A stretch of 64,000 bases of DNA from Methylotuvimicrobium alcaliphilum 20Z (lineage in GTDB: Bacteria > Pseudomonadota > Gammaproteobacteria > Methylococcales > Methylomonadaceae): NCBI RefSeq assembly GCF_000968535.2, contig NC_016108.1, positions 62,001 through 126,000 of the forward strand, in the 5' to 3' direction. Numbering within the stretch: the stretch's first letter is position 1; each line of letters opens with the position of its first letter. Below the pieces are notes generated by a model that was not told the origin of the DNA, ran no database searches, and saw only the letters and a list, made by a program, of their open reading frames with translations. The translations under genes were made by a program, and so were the position numbers. Shown here piece by piece: positions 18,211-25,980 of the stretch.

Positions 18211-18645
18211 ATGCATACTATGCCAACGAATTTTTATTCCGCTGCTTCAAACCCTAAAACTGTGAACCTGCCGCTATTTTCCGGCAAAGTCTCGGCCGGC
18301 TTCCCCTCGCCGGCCGACGATTACATCGAGAAGACCCTGGACCTGAACGAGCTGCTGGTGCAGAAACCTGCCGCGACGTTCTTCGTGCGCGCGCAAGGCG
18401 AATCGATGCTCGGCGCCGGCATTCACCCGAACGATATTCTGGTCGTCGACCGTTCGCTGGAACCGGTACCGGGCAGGATCGTGATTTGCGCGCTGAATGG
18501 GGAGTTGGTCGTCAAGCGCTTGAAGCGCCGGGGCGGTCAGTGGGTTTTAGGCTCGGAAAATCCGGATTATCGGGATATCGTGTTGCGCGAGGAAATGGAT
18601 ACGGTGATTTGGGGCGTGGTGACGAGTGTGATTCATCCGGTGTGA
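18211..18645 (+). CDS. umuD: UmuD-like S24 peptidase (translesion polymerase subunit)
   Basis: The 144-residue protein matches UmuD in size and motifs. The self-cleavage site is Ala29-Gly30 in KVSAGFPSP, the nucleophile is Ser65 in QGESMLGAG and the general base is Lys102 in GELVVKRL; the Ser-Lys spacing of 37 equals that of E. coli UmuD. After DNA damage RecA stimulates cleavage, and the short form joins UmuC as polymerase V. No umuC follows: a convergent DUF2513 gene begins 4 nt after the stop. It is therefore a solo umuD, or works with a umuC elsewhere. The GAAC-N7-GAAC box upstream suggests damage induction. Confidence 0.88.
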   Translation: MHTMPTNFYSAASNPKTVNLPLFSGKVSAGFPSPADDYIEKTLDLNELLVQKPAATFFVRAQGESMLGAGIHPNDILVVDRSLEPVPGRIVICALNGELVVKRLKRRGGQWVLGSENPDYRDIVLREEMDTVIWGVVTSVIHPV

Positions 18646-18649
18646 TAAA

Positions 18650-19030
18650 TCACAATTGTATTCCTGTATGCTCCTCGATTTTTTTCTTGATGAGGCCTTT
18701 AGCTAAATCCCGGAGCAATTCAAGACTGAACCCGGTTGCTTTTTTCGCACCTTCTTTGGTTTGCTGCCAAATATCAGGATCGCGAATAACATCAAGAAAT
18801 TCATGCCCTGACCAAGTAAGATTATAAGCTAAAGCCCGTATGCCTGTGTTATGGTGTTTCTGCACGGCAGCTTCAATAAGCCCTGCTTGTTCCAGAAGGT
18901 AAATATGATAAGAAACATTTTCTTCATCATAATCTTCAATATCTTGAGCACAAACAACGCTACGCTTGATCGTTTCTAGCGCTTCTATTTTAAGTAGGAT
19001 TTTCCTGACTAATTCCCAGTCTCTTTTCAA
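18650..19030 (-). CDS. DUF2513 family protein
   Basis: The protein has the features of DUF2513: LKRDWELVRKILLKIE at the start, YHIYLLEQAGLIEA in the middle, and LTWSGHEFLDVIRDPDIWQ, followed by a helical tail. The middle resembles a winged-helix fold. A TTG start at 19030, behind GAGGTT, gives the N-terminus usual for the family; an upstream ATG (19063) adds 11 atypical residues. The family is common on phages, plasmids and islands and has no known function. It converges on the umuD-like gene. Confidence 0.7.
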   Translation of the reverse strand: MKRDWELVRKILLKIEALETIKRSVVCAQDIEDYDEENVSYHIYLLEQAGLIEAAVQKHHNTGIRALAYNLTWSGHEFLDVIRDPDIWQQTKEGAKKATGFSLELLRDLAKGLIKKKIEEHTGIQL

Positions 19031-19264
19031 AATAACCTCGCATTTTAGTATGGTGTGAACCAATGTAGGTCTTGAGATGAAGATAATTTAATAACATCAA
19101 ATGCTTTTCCTTCTTCCTCGGAAACCTGTCACTTTCTCTTTGTACAAAATATCCCAAGCATTGGTTCCGCCCAAAACCAAGTAGCCGCGACAGTGGTCAC
19201 ATGCCTTGGGCTATATCAAAATTTTGGTCAAAAAAACCACCTCCTTTGCCATAAACTTTAGCCG

Positions 19265-20155
19265 TTAATAAGCCTGCACGCCAAACTTCAACAACAATCG
19301 CGGCAAGATATCATCCAGATTAAGCACTTCGTCGTCGGTCAGCTCGATCAGGTTGAAGTTGTATTTCTTGTAAATGGCCTGTTTTTCTTCTTTACGAGCC
19401 AGGTATTTAGAATCGTTGTCATAGCCCCAGAACTCGATGTAAACCTTGCCGGTCGGAATATAGAAATCGCAATACATTTCCTCTTCGATCGGCAGCTTGC
19501 GCTCATAGGCATGAACGATCTCGGCCATGTACAGCCAATTATCGATCAGCATTTCCGCTTTCGACCGGACAAAGTGGCCGTCGGTCGCACGGTGCGTCGC
19601 CTCGAATTTGTGTCGGAAGCTATCCATCTTGTCGCTCTCGGTCTTCGGCTTATCGACGCCTTTAATGTTGTCGATGCTGTCTTTCAACGCTTTGACGTTC
19701 AGTATTTTTTCCGGCCACCGTACATAAGGAATACCGGAGCGTGAATCCTCGCCTTGCAGTGCGCCAAGCTTGGCGCCTTGGTCGGTGATCAGCCAGCCTT
19801 TCAGGCCTTTCTTGATCCAGCCCAGCTCCGAAAGTATGTAATTCATCTTATTGGCCGACAGCTCGAAATGCTTGCCGATCGCTGTCGCGGTAATGAGCTT
19901 GTCGTTCAAATTTCCCGCTAACGGCTCCGCTCCGGTAGTTTGACCAAAATCGACATCTTCCGGCCATGCCGCATACTGGCCGTATTTACCGTTCAAATGC
20001 ACGCCGCCCAAACGTTCGCCGGCTTCGGTCAATACCCATTGCTCCTTATCCCTTTTGAGTAACCCCCTCTCGCTCAATTGGGCGAACAATTCGTTCGAGG
20101 TCATTCCGCGTTTTTTGGCTAGTTTGGTCGTAGAGATCTTATTGACTTCGGTCAT
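19265..20155 (-). CDS. Restriction-like nuclease with N-terminal winged-helix repeats
   Basis: The 296-residue protein has two similar helix-turn-helix-like repeats, each ending in a hydrophobic strand (GLLKRDKEQWVLTEAGERLG and GWIKKGLKGWLITDQGAKLG). A C-terminal domain reads VRSKAEMLIDNWLY, then CDFYIPTGKVYIEFWG, then YNFNLIELTDDEV. The D...E spacing in the CDFYIP...YIEFWG segment fits a PD-(D/E)XK nuclease. It lies 55 nt downstream of a HelD-like helicase on the same strand, which itself carries the related segment QPDFYLPDYGIYIEHF. The two probably act together on DNA. Substrate unknown. Confidence 0.6.
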   Translation of the reverse strand: MTEVNKISTTKLAKKRGMTSNELFAQLSERGLLKRDKEQWVLTEAGERLGGVHLNGKYGQYAAWPEDVDFGQTTGAEPLAGNLNDKLITATAIGKHFELSANKMNYILSELGWIKKGLKGWLITDQGAKLGALQGEDSRSGIPYVRWPEKILNVKALKDSIDNIKGVDKPKTESDKMDSFRHKFEATHRATDGHFVRSKAEMLIDNWLYMAEIVHAYERKLPIEEEMYCDFYIPTGKVYIEFWGYDNDSKYLARKEEKQAIYKKYNFNLIELTDDEVLNLDDILPRLLLKFGVQAY

Positions 20156-20210
20156 CCTCGCCGCTCCTTTTTATCCGTTGGTAAATAATACTAATGTGTG
20201 AAATTGAAAA

Positions 20211-23171
20211 TCAGGTGATGTAATCTTCATCCGTTAGGCTGCTGTATTTAGCAGCTTTCAGATCAATAAATTTCTCGGTATGGTTGCATGAGAATTCTGC
20301 GTCCTTCCGGAAGTGCGAACAGCCCCAGAACTGCCCGTAAGGGCCTTTCCTCAGACTCAGCTTGCCGCCGCATAGAGGGCAAATCGGTTCGACGTAATCA
20401 CATCGCTTGTTCTCGCAAACCCGGAACCGGCCTTTTTCGCGCAATCCGCCCCCGCACCATTGGCAAGCCGTTACGGTGTTCGTACACAGCGGATATTGGC
20501 TGCAACCGAAAAAGCTGCCGTGCTGGCTGTCCCTGGGCACCATGTAGCCGGCGCCGCATTCGTTGCACGGAATGTCAGCGATCTTGTCTTGAAAACCCTC
20601 GCCGGTAAATTCGTCAACGCGGATCTCATAGCGCCGATCGACCAGTTCCCGGACAAAATCGGAAGCTTTGTTGGCGTCGCAAATCAGGTAAACATGATGC
20701 CGGGCGCGGGTCATCGCCACATAGAACAAGCGCCTCTCTTCGGCATGAGCGAAGACCTCCGCCGGCGGCAACAGTAGCTCTAAAACCGGATGAGTAGCTT
20801 TCTCAGGCGGGAAGCCGTGCTTGCCTTTCTCCAATCCTAACACGACCACATAATCGGCTTCCTTGCCCTTCGAGGCATGAACCGACATGAATTGCAGTTT
20901 CAACTTGGAATAACGCCGCTTGAATTGAGCTAAATCCGGCTTCCTGAAGTTAAACCTGGCCAGGACCAACACGCTCGCTTCGTCATCGGCGTTGGCGTCG
21001 ATCACCGACAACGCCGCATCCAAACCGACCGGATCGCTGTTGGTTTTGACCAACGAGACCGCCGCTTGCTCGATGACCGCATGGCTTTGAATCCGTTTAG
21101 CGATCTGCGTGGAATTCTGCATGACAAAACGGGACGCCACGTCCCCGATTTTATTGTTAAAGCGAAATGTCAGATCAAGAACGCTGATGGCGGTGTCGCC
21201 GAAATGCCGCTCGAATTCCTTGGTAATGGTGACATCGCTCCCGGTGAAACGGTAAATCGACTGCCAGTCGTCGCCCACGCAAAATAATCCGCTGTCTGGA
21301 TTTTGCGCCAACAAGCCTTTGACCAACCTCGCGCGGTTCGCCGATATATCCTGAAACTCGTCCACCAGAATATAGCTGTACGGCGACCGATAGCGTCCGG
21401 CCTCCACGTATTCGATCGCCCTCACGATCATGTCGTCGAAGTCGATCGTCTCGCTGTCGCGCAATCGCTTCTGATAAGCCTCGTATATAGGCTCAAACAA
21501 AAAAGCCGCCGCCTTCATCCGCTCATGGTCTTCATGCTGCTTTCCTAAAGAGACCAAGCCCTTAATAGTCAGACCTGAAGCCTTGAACAAACAGAGCATT
21601 TGCGCCAGCAATTGGCTGAATTTCGATACTTGTCCGAACTGGTTCAGCTGCCGAAGCAGTTCATTGTTCGGCAACGGCCGAAAGGCTACGCCTGCTTGCT
21701 TTAATTGCTGTTCGAGCGATTGCGTCAATATGCCTTGCTGCTTTTGATAACAGTAGGTTTCGATCAGTCGGGTTTGATATTTTTGATGCGTTGCCCGCTT
21801 CCAGACCATTCCTTCAAGATAGCTTTTCTGGTCAATGAACGGCGGCGTTTGGTTGTGTTCGTTGACGGCAAAATGCTCGATGTAAATGCCGTAATCGGGC
21901 AAGTAGAAATCCGGCTGATAAACTCGGTAATCCGGCCCGGCGGTGTTTACCTGGTAATTCGGCTCGTATTCATAGGCGACGCCCTGCCGGTACAAAAAAT
22001 TGGCGATTTCGCACTCCTCGTAGCTTTGCACTAGCCCACCCTGCAGCGTGCGGATGTCGTTTTCCTGAATGTATTGGTAGTACTCGCCCTGGCTTTTGAA
22101 CTTGAAAACGCTTCGATACGGATTGCTGTAATACAGAAAGTAACCGACCAGCCGTGACTTATACAGTTCGTCCTGCAATAAGCGCTGGACTTCTTCATCG
22201 ACGTACCGGGCCCGCAAATGCTCGTCTTCCGCCATTTTGTCTATCGCCGGCGCGATGCCTTCGACTTGGGCGATGATGTGCTTGCCGAGACTGTGAAAGG
22301 TTTTCACGGTCAGCGACTCGATACCGAGTTTAGACCGGATGCGCTCGTCCATTTCTTCGGCGGCCTTGCGCGCGAATGCCAGCATCAGGATTTGTTCGGG
22401 TTTAGCGTGTCCCGCCTTGATCAAATACCCGGCCCGCCCGATCATCGTGCTGGTTTTGCCGGTTCCTGCGCCGGCTAACACTAGATTGTGCTGTTCGTCG
22501 ATCACGCAAGCCCGGCGCTGGTTAGCCGTCAGTGGGTTGCTTTCGACGCTATCGAAAAAAGTCTTGAATGCCTCAATTTGTCGATCGACATAGGATGCGT
22601 TCAGGCGCTCGAACGCATCGTAGCCGTGGATTAGAATCGGTTGTATCAACCGCAAATTCTGAGCCGATCCATCAGGCAAAAAACGTTGTATGTCCTTGCG
22701 TTTTAACGCTTCGGCCAAACTCCTGTAAGACTTTAGCCATTGTCTGGCCGCAGCTTTGCGGATATAGCGTTTCCCGTCAAATAAAGTGCGCGCTTGCCGG
22801 GATGAGTCATCAATTTCCGGAGCCATGCGTTGGTAAAATTCGGAAAGATATTGCCGGTATGCCCGGTTCAATCCGGCTTGCAGTAGGAGGGATTTTTTTT
22901 TGTTGATTCCGCCGACGCGGATTATTTCACCATCTTCGAGATAAATTGCCAAAACGTCCCAGAAAAAACCAGACTCTAAAGCGACGCCTTTGCCAATGCC
23001 CAGATGTGAAATTCTACGTTGCCCGTCACCGCTGTTTAGCAGAACGCCATCTTTGATCGTTGAAAAGGAATCATAATCGGAATGCGCGGCAAACAGAGCG
23101 GCTAACCAGCCGGTACGGTAACTTAACGGAGAAGTTGATGGTTTTTTCAAGGACAGTTCCTTTGTTCGCAT
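20211..23171 (-). CDS. helD: UvrD/HelD-type superfamily I helicase with zinc ribbons
   Basis: The 986-residue protein resembles DNA helicase IV extended at both ends. Motifs: Walker A AGAGTGKTS, FARKAAEEM, an inserted nuclease-like domain (EYEPNYQV ... QPDFYLPDYGIYIEHF, lacking the usual Lys), motif II VDEFQDIS, CVGDDWQSIYRF, and AMTRARHHVYL. The C-terminus has topoisomerase-I-type zinc ribbons with repeated CxxC pairs (CNECGAG, CQWCGGG, CPLCGGK). Such enzymes unwind DNA 3' to 5'. It is the first gene of a two-gene unit with a nuclease. Promoter elements lie 18-45 nt before the ATG, which follows AAAGGT. The gene symbol is by analogy only. Confidence 0.85.
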   Translation of the reverse strand: MRTKELSLKKPSTSPLSYRTGWLAALFAAHSDYDSFSTIKDGVLLNSGDGQRRISHLGIGKGVALESGFFWDVLAIYLEDGEIIRVGGINKKKSLLLQAGLNRAYRQYLSEFYQRMAPEIDDSSRQARTLFDGKRYIRKAAARQWLKSYRSLAEALKRKDIQRFLPDGSAQNLRLIQPILIHGYDAFERLNASYVDRQIEAFKTFFDSVESNPLTANQRRACVIDEQHNLVLAGAGTGKTSTMIGRAGYLIKAGHAKPEQILMLAFARKAAEEMDERIRSKLGIESLTVKTFHSLGKHIIAQVEGIAPAIDKMAEDEHLRARYVDEEVQRLLQDELYKSRLVGYFLYYSNPYRSVFKFKSQGEYYQYIQENDIRTLQGGLVQSYEECEIANFLYRQGVAYEYEPNYQVNTAGPDYRVYQPDFYLPDYGIYIEHFAVNEHNQTPPFIDQKSYLEGMVWKRATHQKYQTRLIETYCYQKQQGILTQSLEQQLKQAGVAFRPLPNNELLRQLNQFGQVSKFSQLLAQMLCLFKASGLTIKGLVSLGKQHEDHERMKAAAFLFEPIYEAYQKRLRDSETIDFDDMIVRAIEYVEAGRYRSPYSYILVDEFQDISANRARLVKGLLAQNPDSGLFCVGDDWQSIYRFTGSDVTITKEFERHFGDTAISVLDLTFRFNNKIGDVASRFVMQNSTQIAKRIQSHAVIEQAAVSLVKTNSDPVGLDAALSVIDANADDEASVLVLARFNFRKPDLAQFKRRYSKLKLQFMSVHASKGKEADYVVVLGLEKGKHGFPPEKATHPVLELLLPPAEVFAHAEERRLFYVAMTRARHHVYLICDANKASDFVRELVDRRYEIRVDEFTGEGFQDKIADIPCNECGAGYMVPRDSQHGSFFGCSQYPLCTNTVTACQWCGGGLREKGRFRVCENKRCDYVEPICPLCGGKLSLRKGPYGQFWGCSHFRKDAEFSCNHTEKFIDLKAAKYSSLTDEDYIT

Positions 23172-23196
23172 TGACCTTTATCGGCTGCAGCCCGAA

Positions 23197-23224
23197 AGTA
23201 TAGCAAACGTCATAATTGCCGCAA
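23197..23224 (-). promoter_or_regulatory. Promoter of the helicase-nuclease pair
   Basis: On the minus strand TTGCGG (23219-23224) and an extended -10, TGCTATACT (TATACT at 23197-23202), are separated by 16 bp. The start of transcription would fall about 18 nt before the helicase ATG. The 12-bp segment AGTATAGCAAAC (23197-23208) recurs at 23363-23374 in front of the tRNA-like RNA. Confidence 0.5.
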
Positions 23225-23269
23225 AAACCGCAGCCCGGTTTTGCGCATCGGAGAGAATACTAAAATATG

Positions 23270-23354
23270 TGGCTATGAGCGGCGCCGGATTCGAACCGGA
23301 TAATGCAATCACCGTAGCGCCTGCAACCGTTCCCATTGGAAACAACCGCCCATA
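23270..23354 (-). ncRNA. tRNA-like RNA (T-arm and acceptor stem)
   Basis: The minus strand carries CCGG-TTCGAAT-CCGG, a perfect T-arm with the invariant TTCGAAT loop, directly followed by GCCGCTCATA and GCCA. GCCGCTCATA pairs over 10 bp with TATGGGCGGT at the 5' end of the segment, giving an extended acceptor stem with a terminal GCCA. An extended -10 (TATACT, 23363-23368) lies 9 nt upstream, so transcription would start at the first stem base. I could not fold a normal D-arm or anticodon arm in between. A degenerate tRNA or a tRNA-mimic is likely. Confidence 0.4.
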
Positions 23355-23362
23355 GCAGTTAG

Positions 23363-23374
23363 AGTATAGCAAAC
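23363..23374 (-). promoter_or_regulatory. Promoter -10 region for the tRNA-like RNA
   Basis: GTTTGCTATACT on the minus strand is an extended -10, identical over 12 bp to the one before the helicase gene 166 bp away. A good -35 box was not found. Confidence 0.4.
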
Positions 23375-23383
23375 CTCAAAACA

Positions 23384-23710
23384 TCAATCGCTTCCCATGC
23401 AAACATCCAACGTCCCATAAGGTAAGCCCATATCCTCTTCGGCATTCCGAAGTAAAACATCTGAGCTACATAACCGCATATAGGCTTTCACTAATTTCTT
23501 GGGATTAAGGTCGTGTTGGTGGGCAATTCTTTTGACGACTTTGTTATCGCTATTTAAGAAAACGCCGCTGCCTACGGAATCTTCCAATTCACAAACCGCT
23601 GCATGAAGTTTTGCTTCATATTCGTCTTGCTGGCGTTGTTTAATACGATTTCGATTATATTGATCGATTTCTGTTTGAGTAAAATAGGTATTGCCATGAT
23701 TTTGTAACAT
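23384..23710 (-). CDS. Hypothetical protein (108 aa)
   Basis: Start ATG 23710 follows GAGGTG at good spacing. The product begins MLQNHGNTYFTQTEIDQYNR and has a charged helical first half. The second half (NKVVKRIAHQHDLNPKKLVKAYMRL) could be a helix-turn-helix. No family was recognised. The 27-bp copy of the hydrolase 3' end lies 28 nt upstream of the start. It reads toward the tRNA-like RNA and helicase on the same strand, so it might be cotranscribed. Confidence 0.55.
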   Translation of the reverse strand: MLQNHGNTYFTQTEIDQYNRNRIKQRQQDEYEAKLHAAVCELEDSVGSGVFLNSDNKVVKRIAHQHDLNPKKLVKAYMRLCSSDVLLRNAEEDMGLPYGTLDVCMGSD

Positions 23711-23737
23711 AGTCACCTCGATAAATAATTTAACACT

Positions 23738-23764
23738 TCAAAACATCCCCTCCAAAACCCCCGG
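23738..23764 (-). repeat. 27-bp copy of the YdjM-type hydrolase 3' end
   Basis: This segment is identical to 27354-27380, the last nine codons including the stop of the minus-strand hydrolase gene. The two copies are direct repeats bounding about 3.6 kb. They could be attachment-site duplications or traces of a partial gene duplication. Confidence 0.7.
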
Positions 23765-23817
23765 CGTCTCAACCCGCCACACCGAAAAAACTCAACTCCA
23801 CACTATCTCTCATCAAC

Positions 23818-24027
23818 TTAACGACAAGCATCAACCGCAACACAACCGCTTTTACCATTTAGCCACACAACAGCCGTATGCCCGCTGAGTATGCTGGCCG
23901 CTGTACGAGTTGAAAATAACTCTGGCTCAGCTCCAGGATAGCTACGATATTCAACGGTATCGCCTATTGATACGTTAGCGTTCCATTGGGCAGCTATTTC
24001 ATGTTATGAAGCTTCGCGTTGTTTCAT
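23818..24027 (-). pseudogene. Small gene interrupted by an early stop codon
   Basis: From ATG 24027, behind AGGTGA, the frame reads MKQREAS, then TAA (24004-24006), then continues openly for 61 codons: HEIAAQWNANVSIGDTVEYR ... GHTAVVWLNGKSGCVAVDAC. The ribosome site and the length of the continuing frame suggest a real short gene broken by one nonsense codon. Function unknown. Apart from this, 23765-24129 shows nothing else. Confidence 0.45.
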
Positions 24028-24113
24028 TTTTATCACCTAGAGGCTTACAGGCCATTTAATAGACTAGGAACAAACACACTTTTTCCACTGCCGGAAAAAC
24101 CCATCTAAACTAT

Positions 24114-24133
24114 CTAACATATATATACTTTAG
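24114..24133. repeat. AT-rich palindrome, copy 1 (one mismatch)
   Basis: CTAACATATATATACTTTAG differs at one base from copies at 24571-24590 and 25554-25573. It overlaps the stop codon of the 144-residue hypothetical gene. Confidence 0.7.
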
Positions 24134-24552
24134 ATGATTCTATAAAATACAGCTTTCCTAACCTTCCCCATGTCGCTGATCGCTTTTTTGATGTCTCTAT
24201 CCACTTGCTCCTTGTATTTCTCTATCAACTCATCCTTCCTGTGATGATCCCTGCTTTTGTTCGCGGCCGTGCGCCCGGTAACCGCGAACCATTTGTTTAA
24301 TGTCAAACGGTCAATGCCTCGCCCCATCCAGCCCTTCACCAGGTTCAGCGCCAAGGTTGGCGTCAGATCCACGCCATCATCTACTTCCACCCTTTCCAGC
24401 CAATAGAAAAGCACGGTTTGCTTATATCGTTTCGACGCCGCCGCCGCCATCGCCCTTCGCTGGTCTATATTCTCCAAATCCATAGCAATTTCGATATCGG
24501 CCTTGTAGTGATCCAATGTGTAAAAATAGATTGATCGCCCAGATTTAGCCAT
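24130..24552 (-). CDS. Hypothetical protein (140 aa)
   Basis: Not recognised. The product begins MAKSGRSIYFYTLDHYKADI and contains RRAMAAAASKRYKQTVLFYW and a basic, helical C-terminus (DHHRKDELIEKYKEQVDRDI). ATG 24552 is taken as the start; a TTG at 24564 would add four residues, and neither has a strong ribosome site. It is divergent from the exonuclease gene, with one 20-bp palindrome between the two starts and another at its 3' end. This layout could mean joint control by a regulator binding the palindromes. Confidence 0.55.
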   Translation of the reverse strand: MAKSGRSIYFYTLDHYKADIEIAMDLENIDQRRAMAAAASKRYKQTVLFYWLERVEVDDGVDLTPTLALNLVKGWMGRGIDRLTLNKWFAVTGRTAANKSRDHHRKDELIEKYKEQVDRDIKKAISDMGKVRKAVFYRII

Positions 24553-24570
24553 TGTTATTACCAAATTTAA

Positions 24571-24590
24571 CTAACATATATATATTTTAG
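24571..24590. repeat. AT-rich palindrome, copy 2, between divergent genes
   Basis: CTAACATATATATATTTTAG is a 20-bp near-perfect palindrome with one mismatched pair, lying between the starts of the 140-aa gene and the exonuclease gene. It returns inverted and identical at 25554-25573. It may be an operator or part of a gene-cassette boundary. Confidence 0.7.
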
Positions 24591-24612
24591 TATTGACGGA
24601 AGTTTTAGGCTA

Positions 24613-25524
24613 ATGGAAAATCGGTTATCTATAAATATAATTGGTATTGATCAATTTACCGCCGCTATGGACGACAACGCACTACAAAAAGCCAGAGATG
24701 AAGCCATCGCCGCTGACAGATGCTTTTCCAAGGGTCGGTTGCGGGACGAATTCAGGATGAAACCAAAGCCGGACGCCATCCCCATAAAGCATTACAAAAA
24801 CGGCTATGGTCGAGAATTCGGGGTTTATCGAATAGCCGACTGCGTGCCGATCCGGACAATCCAACAGCGTGAGCCGACAGAGAAGCAAAAACGTGCCAGA
24901 GCGATCATGGCCTTGAAAGCGAAGCTCCGCAGCAATGAAGCGCTTGCCGGCGAAATCGCCTGCGCTTGGCTTGCCGAAGCCCCGCTTTTCCTCGACACGG
25001 AAACCACCGGCCTCGATTATAACGCGCAGATTATCGAGCTGGCTCTAGCGGATGCGGCCGGTCATGTGCATTTCGAAACCAAGATGAAACCGACCATCCC
25101 TATCGAGCCGGATGCGTCTGCCATTCACGGCATCGATGAGGCCGCCTTGACATCGGCGCCGGCCTGGCCGGAAGTCGTCCATCGGGTCAAAGAGCTGGTC
25201 GCCGGGCGGACTGTGGTGATTTTCAATGCCGAGTTCGATTCCCGCATGGTGTATCAGACGTGTAGCGCGTTCGGCGAATCCACGGACTGGTGGAAAACGG
25301 TCGAAACCCGATGCGCGATGTACTTGGCGGCCAAAGCCTTCGGACCCACGAACCGCTACGGCTCAATATCACTGGAAACAGCGACATCGATAGCCGGCAT
25401 ATCATGGACAGGTTCCGCGCATTCGGCCACGACCGACACGCTGGCCACCGTCGATCTTGTAAATTCGATTGCATCGTACCGGCGTGACATCGAGCGGCAA
25501 CTGAGCGAATTGGAGGCGACGTAA
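24613..25524 (+). CDS. DEDDh 3'-5' exonuclease (DnaQ-like)
   Basis: The C-terminal 180 residues of this 303-residue protein form an RNase T/DnaQ-type exonuclease: Exo I FLDTETTGLD, the IHGID segment typical of DnaQ, Exo II VIFNAEFDSRM, and Exo III HSATTDTLAT with the His-Asp pair of the DEDDh class. The first 110 residues form a basic helical extension with no recognised fold, perhaps a nucleic-acid or partner-binding region. It would remove nucleotides from 3' ends of DNA or RNA. The gene is flanked on both sides by the 20-bp palindrome. It is not next to polymerase genes, so it is not the replicative proofreader. Confidence 0.88.
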   Translation: MENRLSINIIGIDQFTAAMDDNALQKARDEAIAADRCFSKGRLRDEFRMKPKPDAIPIKHYKNGYGREFGVYRIADCVPIRTIQQREPTEKQKRARAIMALKAKLRSNEALAGEIACAWLAEAPLFLDTETTGLDYNAQIIELALADAAGHVHFETKMKPTIPIEPDASAIHGIDEAALTSAPAWPEVVHRVKELVAGRTVVIFNAEFDSRMVYQTCSAFGESTDWWKTVETRCAMYLAAKAFGPTNRYGSISLETATSIAGISWTGSAHSATTDTLATVDLVNSIASYRRDIERQLSELEAT

Positions 25525-25553
25525 AAATGTTGATCCTTAATTTACAAATGTAA

Positions 25554-25573
25554 CTAAAATATATATATGTTAG
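25554..25573. repeat. AT-rich palindrome, copy 3, after the exonuclease
   Basis: CTAAAATATATATATGTTAG is the exact reverse complement of 24571-24590. The pair brackets the exonuclease gene. Confidence 0.7.
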
Positions 25574-25671
25574 TTAACAAATAAATAATAAGAATCCATA
25601 TTCACAGGGATTAAAAGTTTTGCAGAATGCCTGGAATCCGGTTCCCAGCATCGCTACCGCTGAATTTCAGA

Positions 25672-25776
25672 TCCACCATCGCATCCCCCGGCCTCAACCA
25701 AAACTGCACGACCACCTCCCCCCGGATCGCGGTCAGATTCAAATAATCCGCCAGATCCCCCGCCTTCGCGTAATGC
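25672..25776 (-). pseudogene. 105-bp fragment of the YdjM-type hydrolase gene
   Basis: About 101 of 105 bases equal 27418-27522 in the intact hydrolase gene, in the same orientation. It encodes the near-C-terminal part of the protein (GDLADYLNLTAIRGEVVVQF) without start or stop. It is a remnant of a partial duplication. The rest of 25525-25965 is non-coding and holds the palindrome above and presumably the promoter of the following lipoprotein gene. Confidence 0.8.
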
Positions 25777-25980
25777 AAAAAATAGTCAGCTAACTGAATC
25801 GTAAACCTTTATTCATTAAGAACATATGCTGTTGCGGCCTATCGTGCCAAGCAACTGAGCATTATTGATAGACCCCAGATACGCTCTATGCTAGTCTTTA
25901 CCGCTTTTTTTTGGTGTAAGTAGCTGTCGTTATCACTATGCAATGCCAGATCTTTTTATCCGTAAATGTCAGGATGGTGT

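Noticed and set aside
23270-23354. Ordinary tRNA gene
   Set aside because: T-arm and acceptor fit but no standard D-arm or anticodon stem could be drawn; kept only as tRNA-like RNA.
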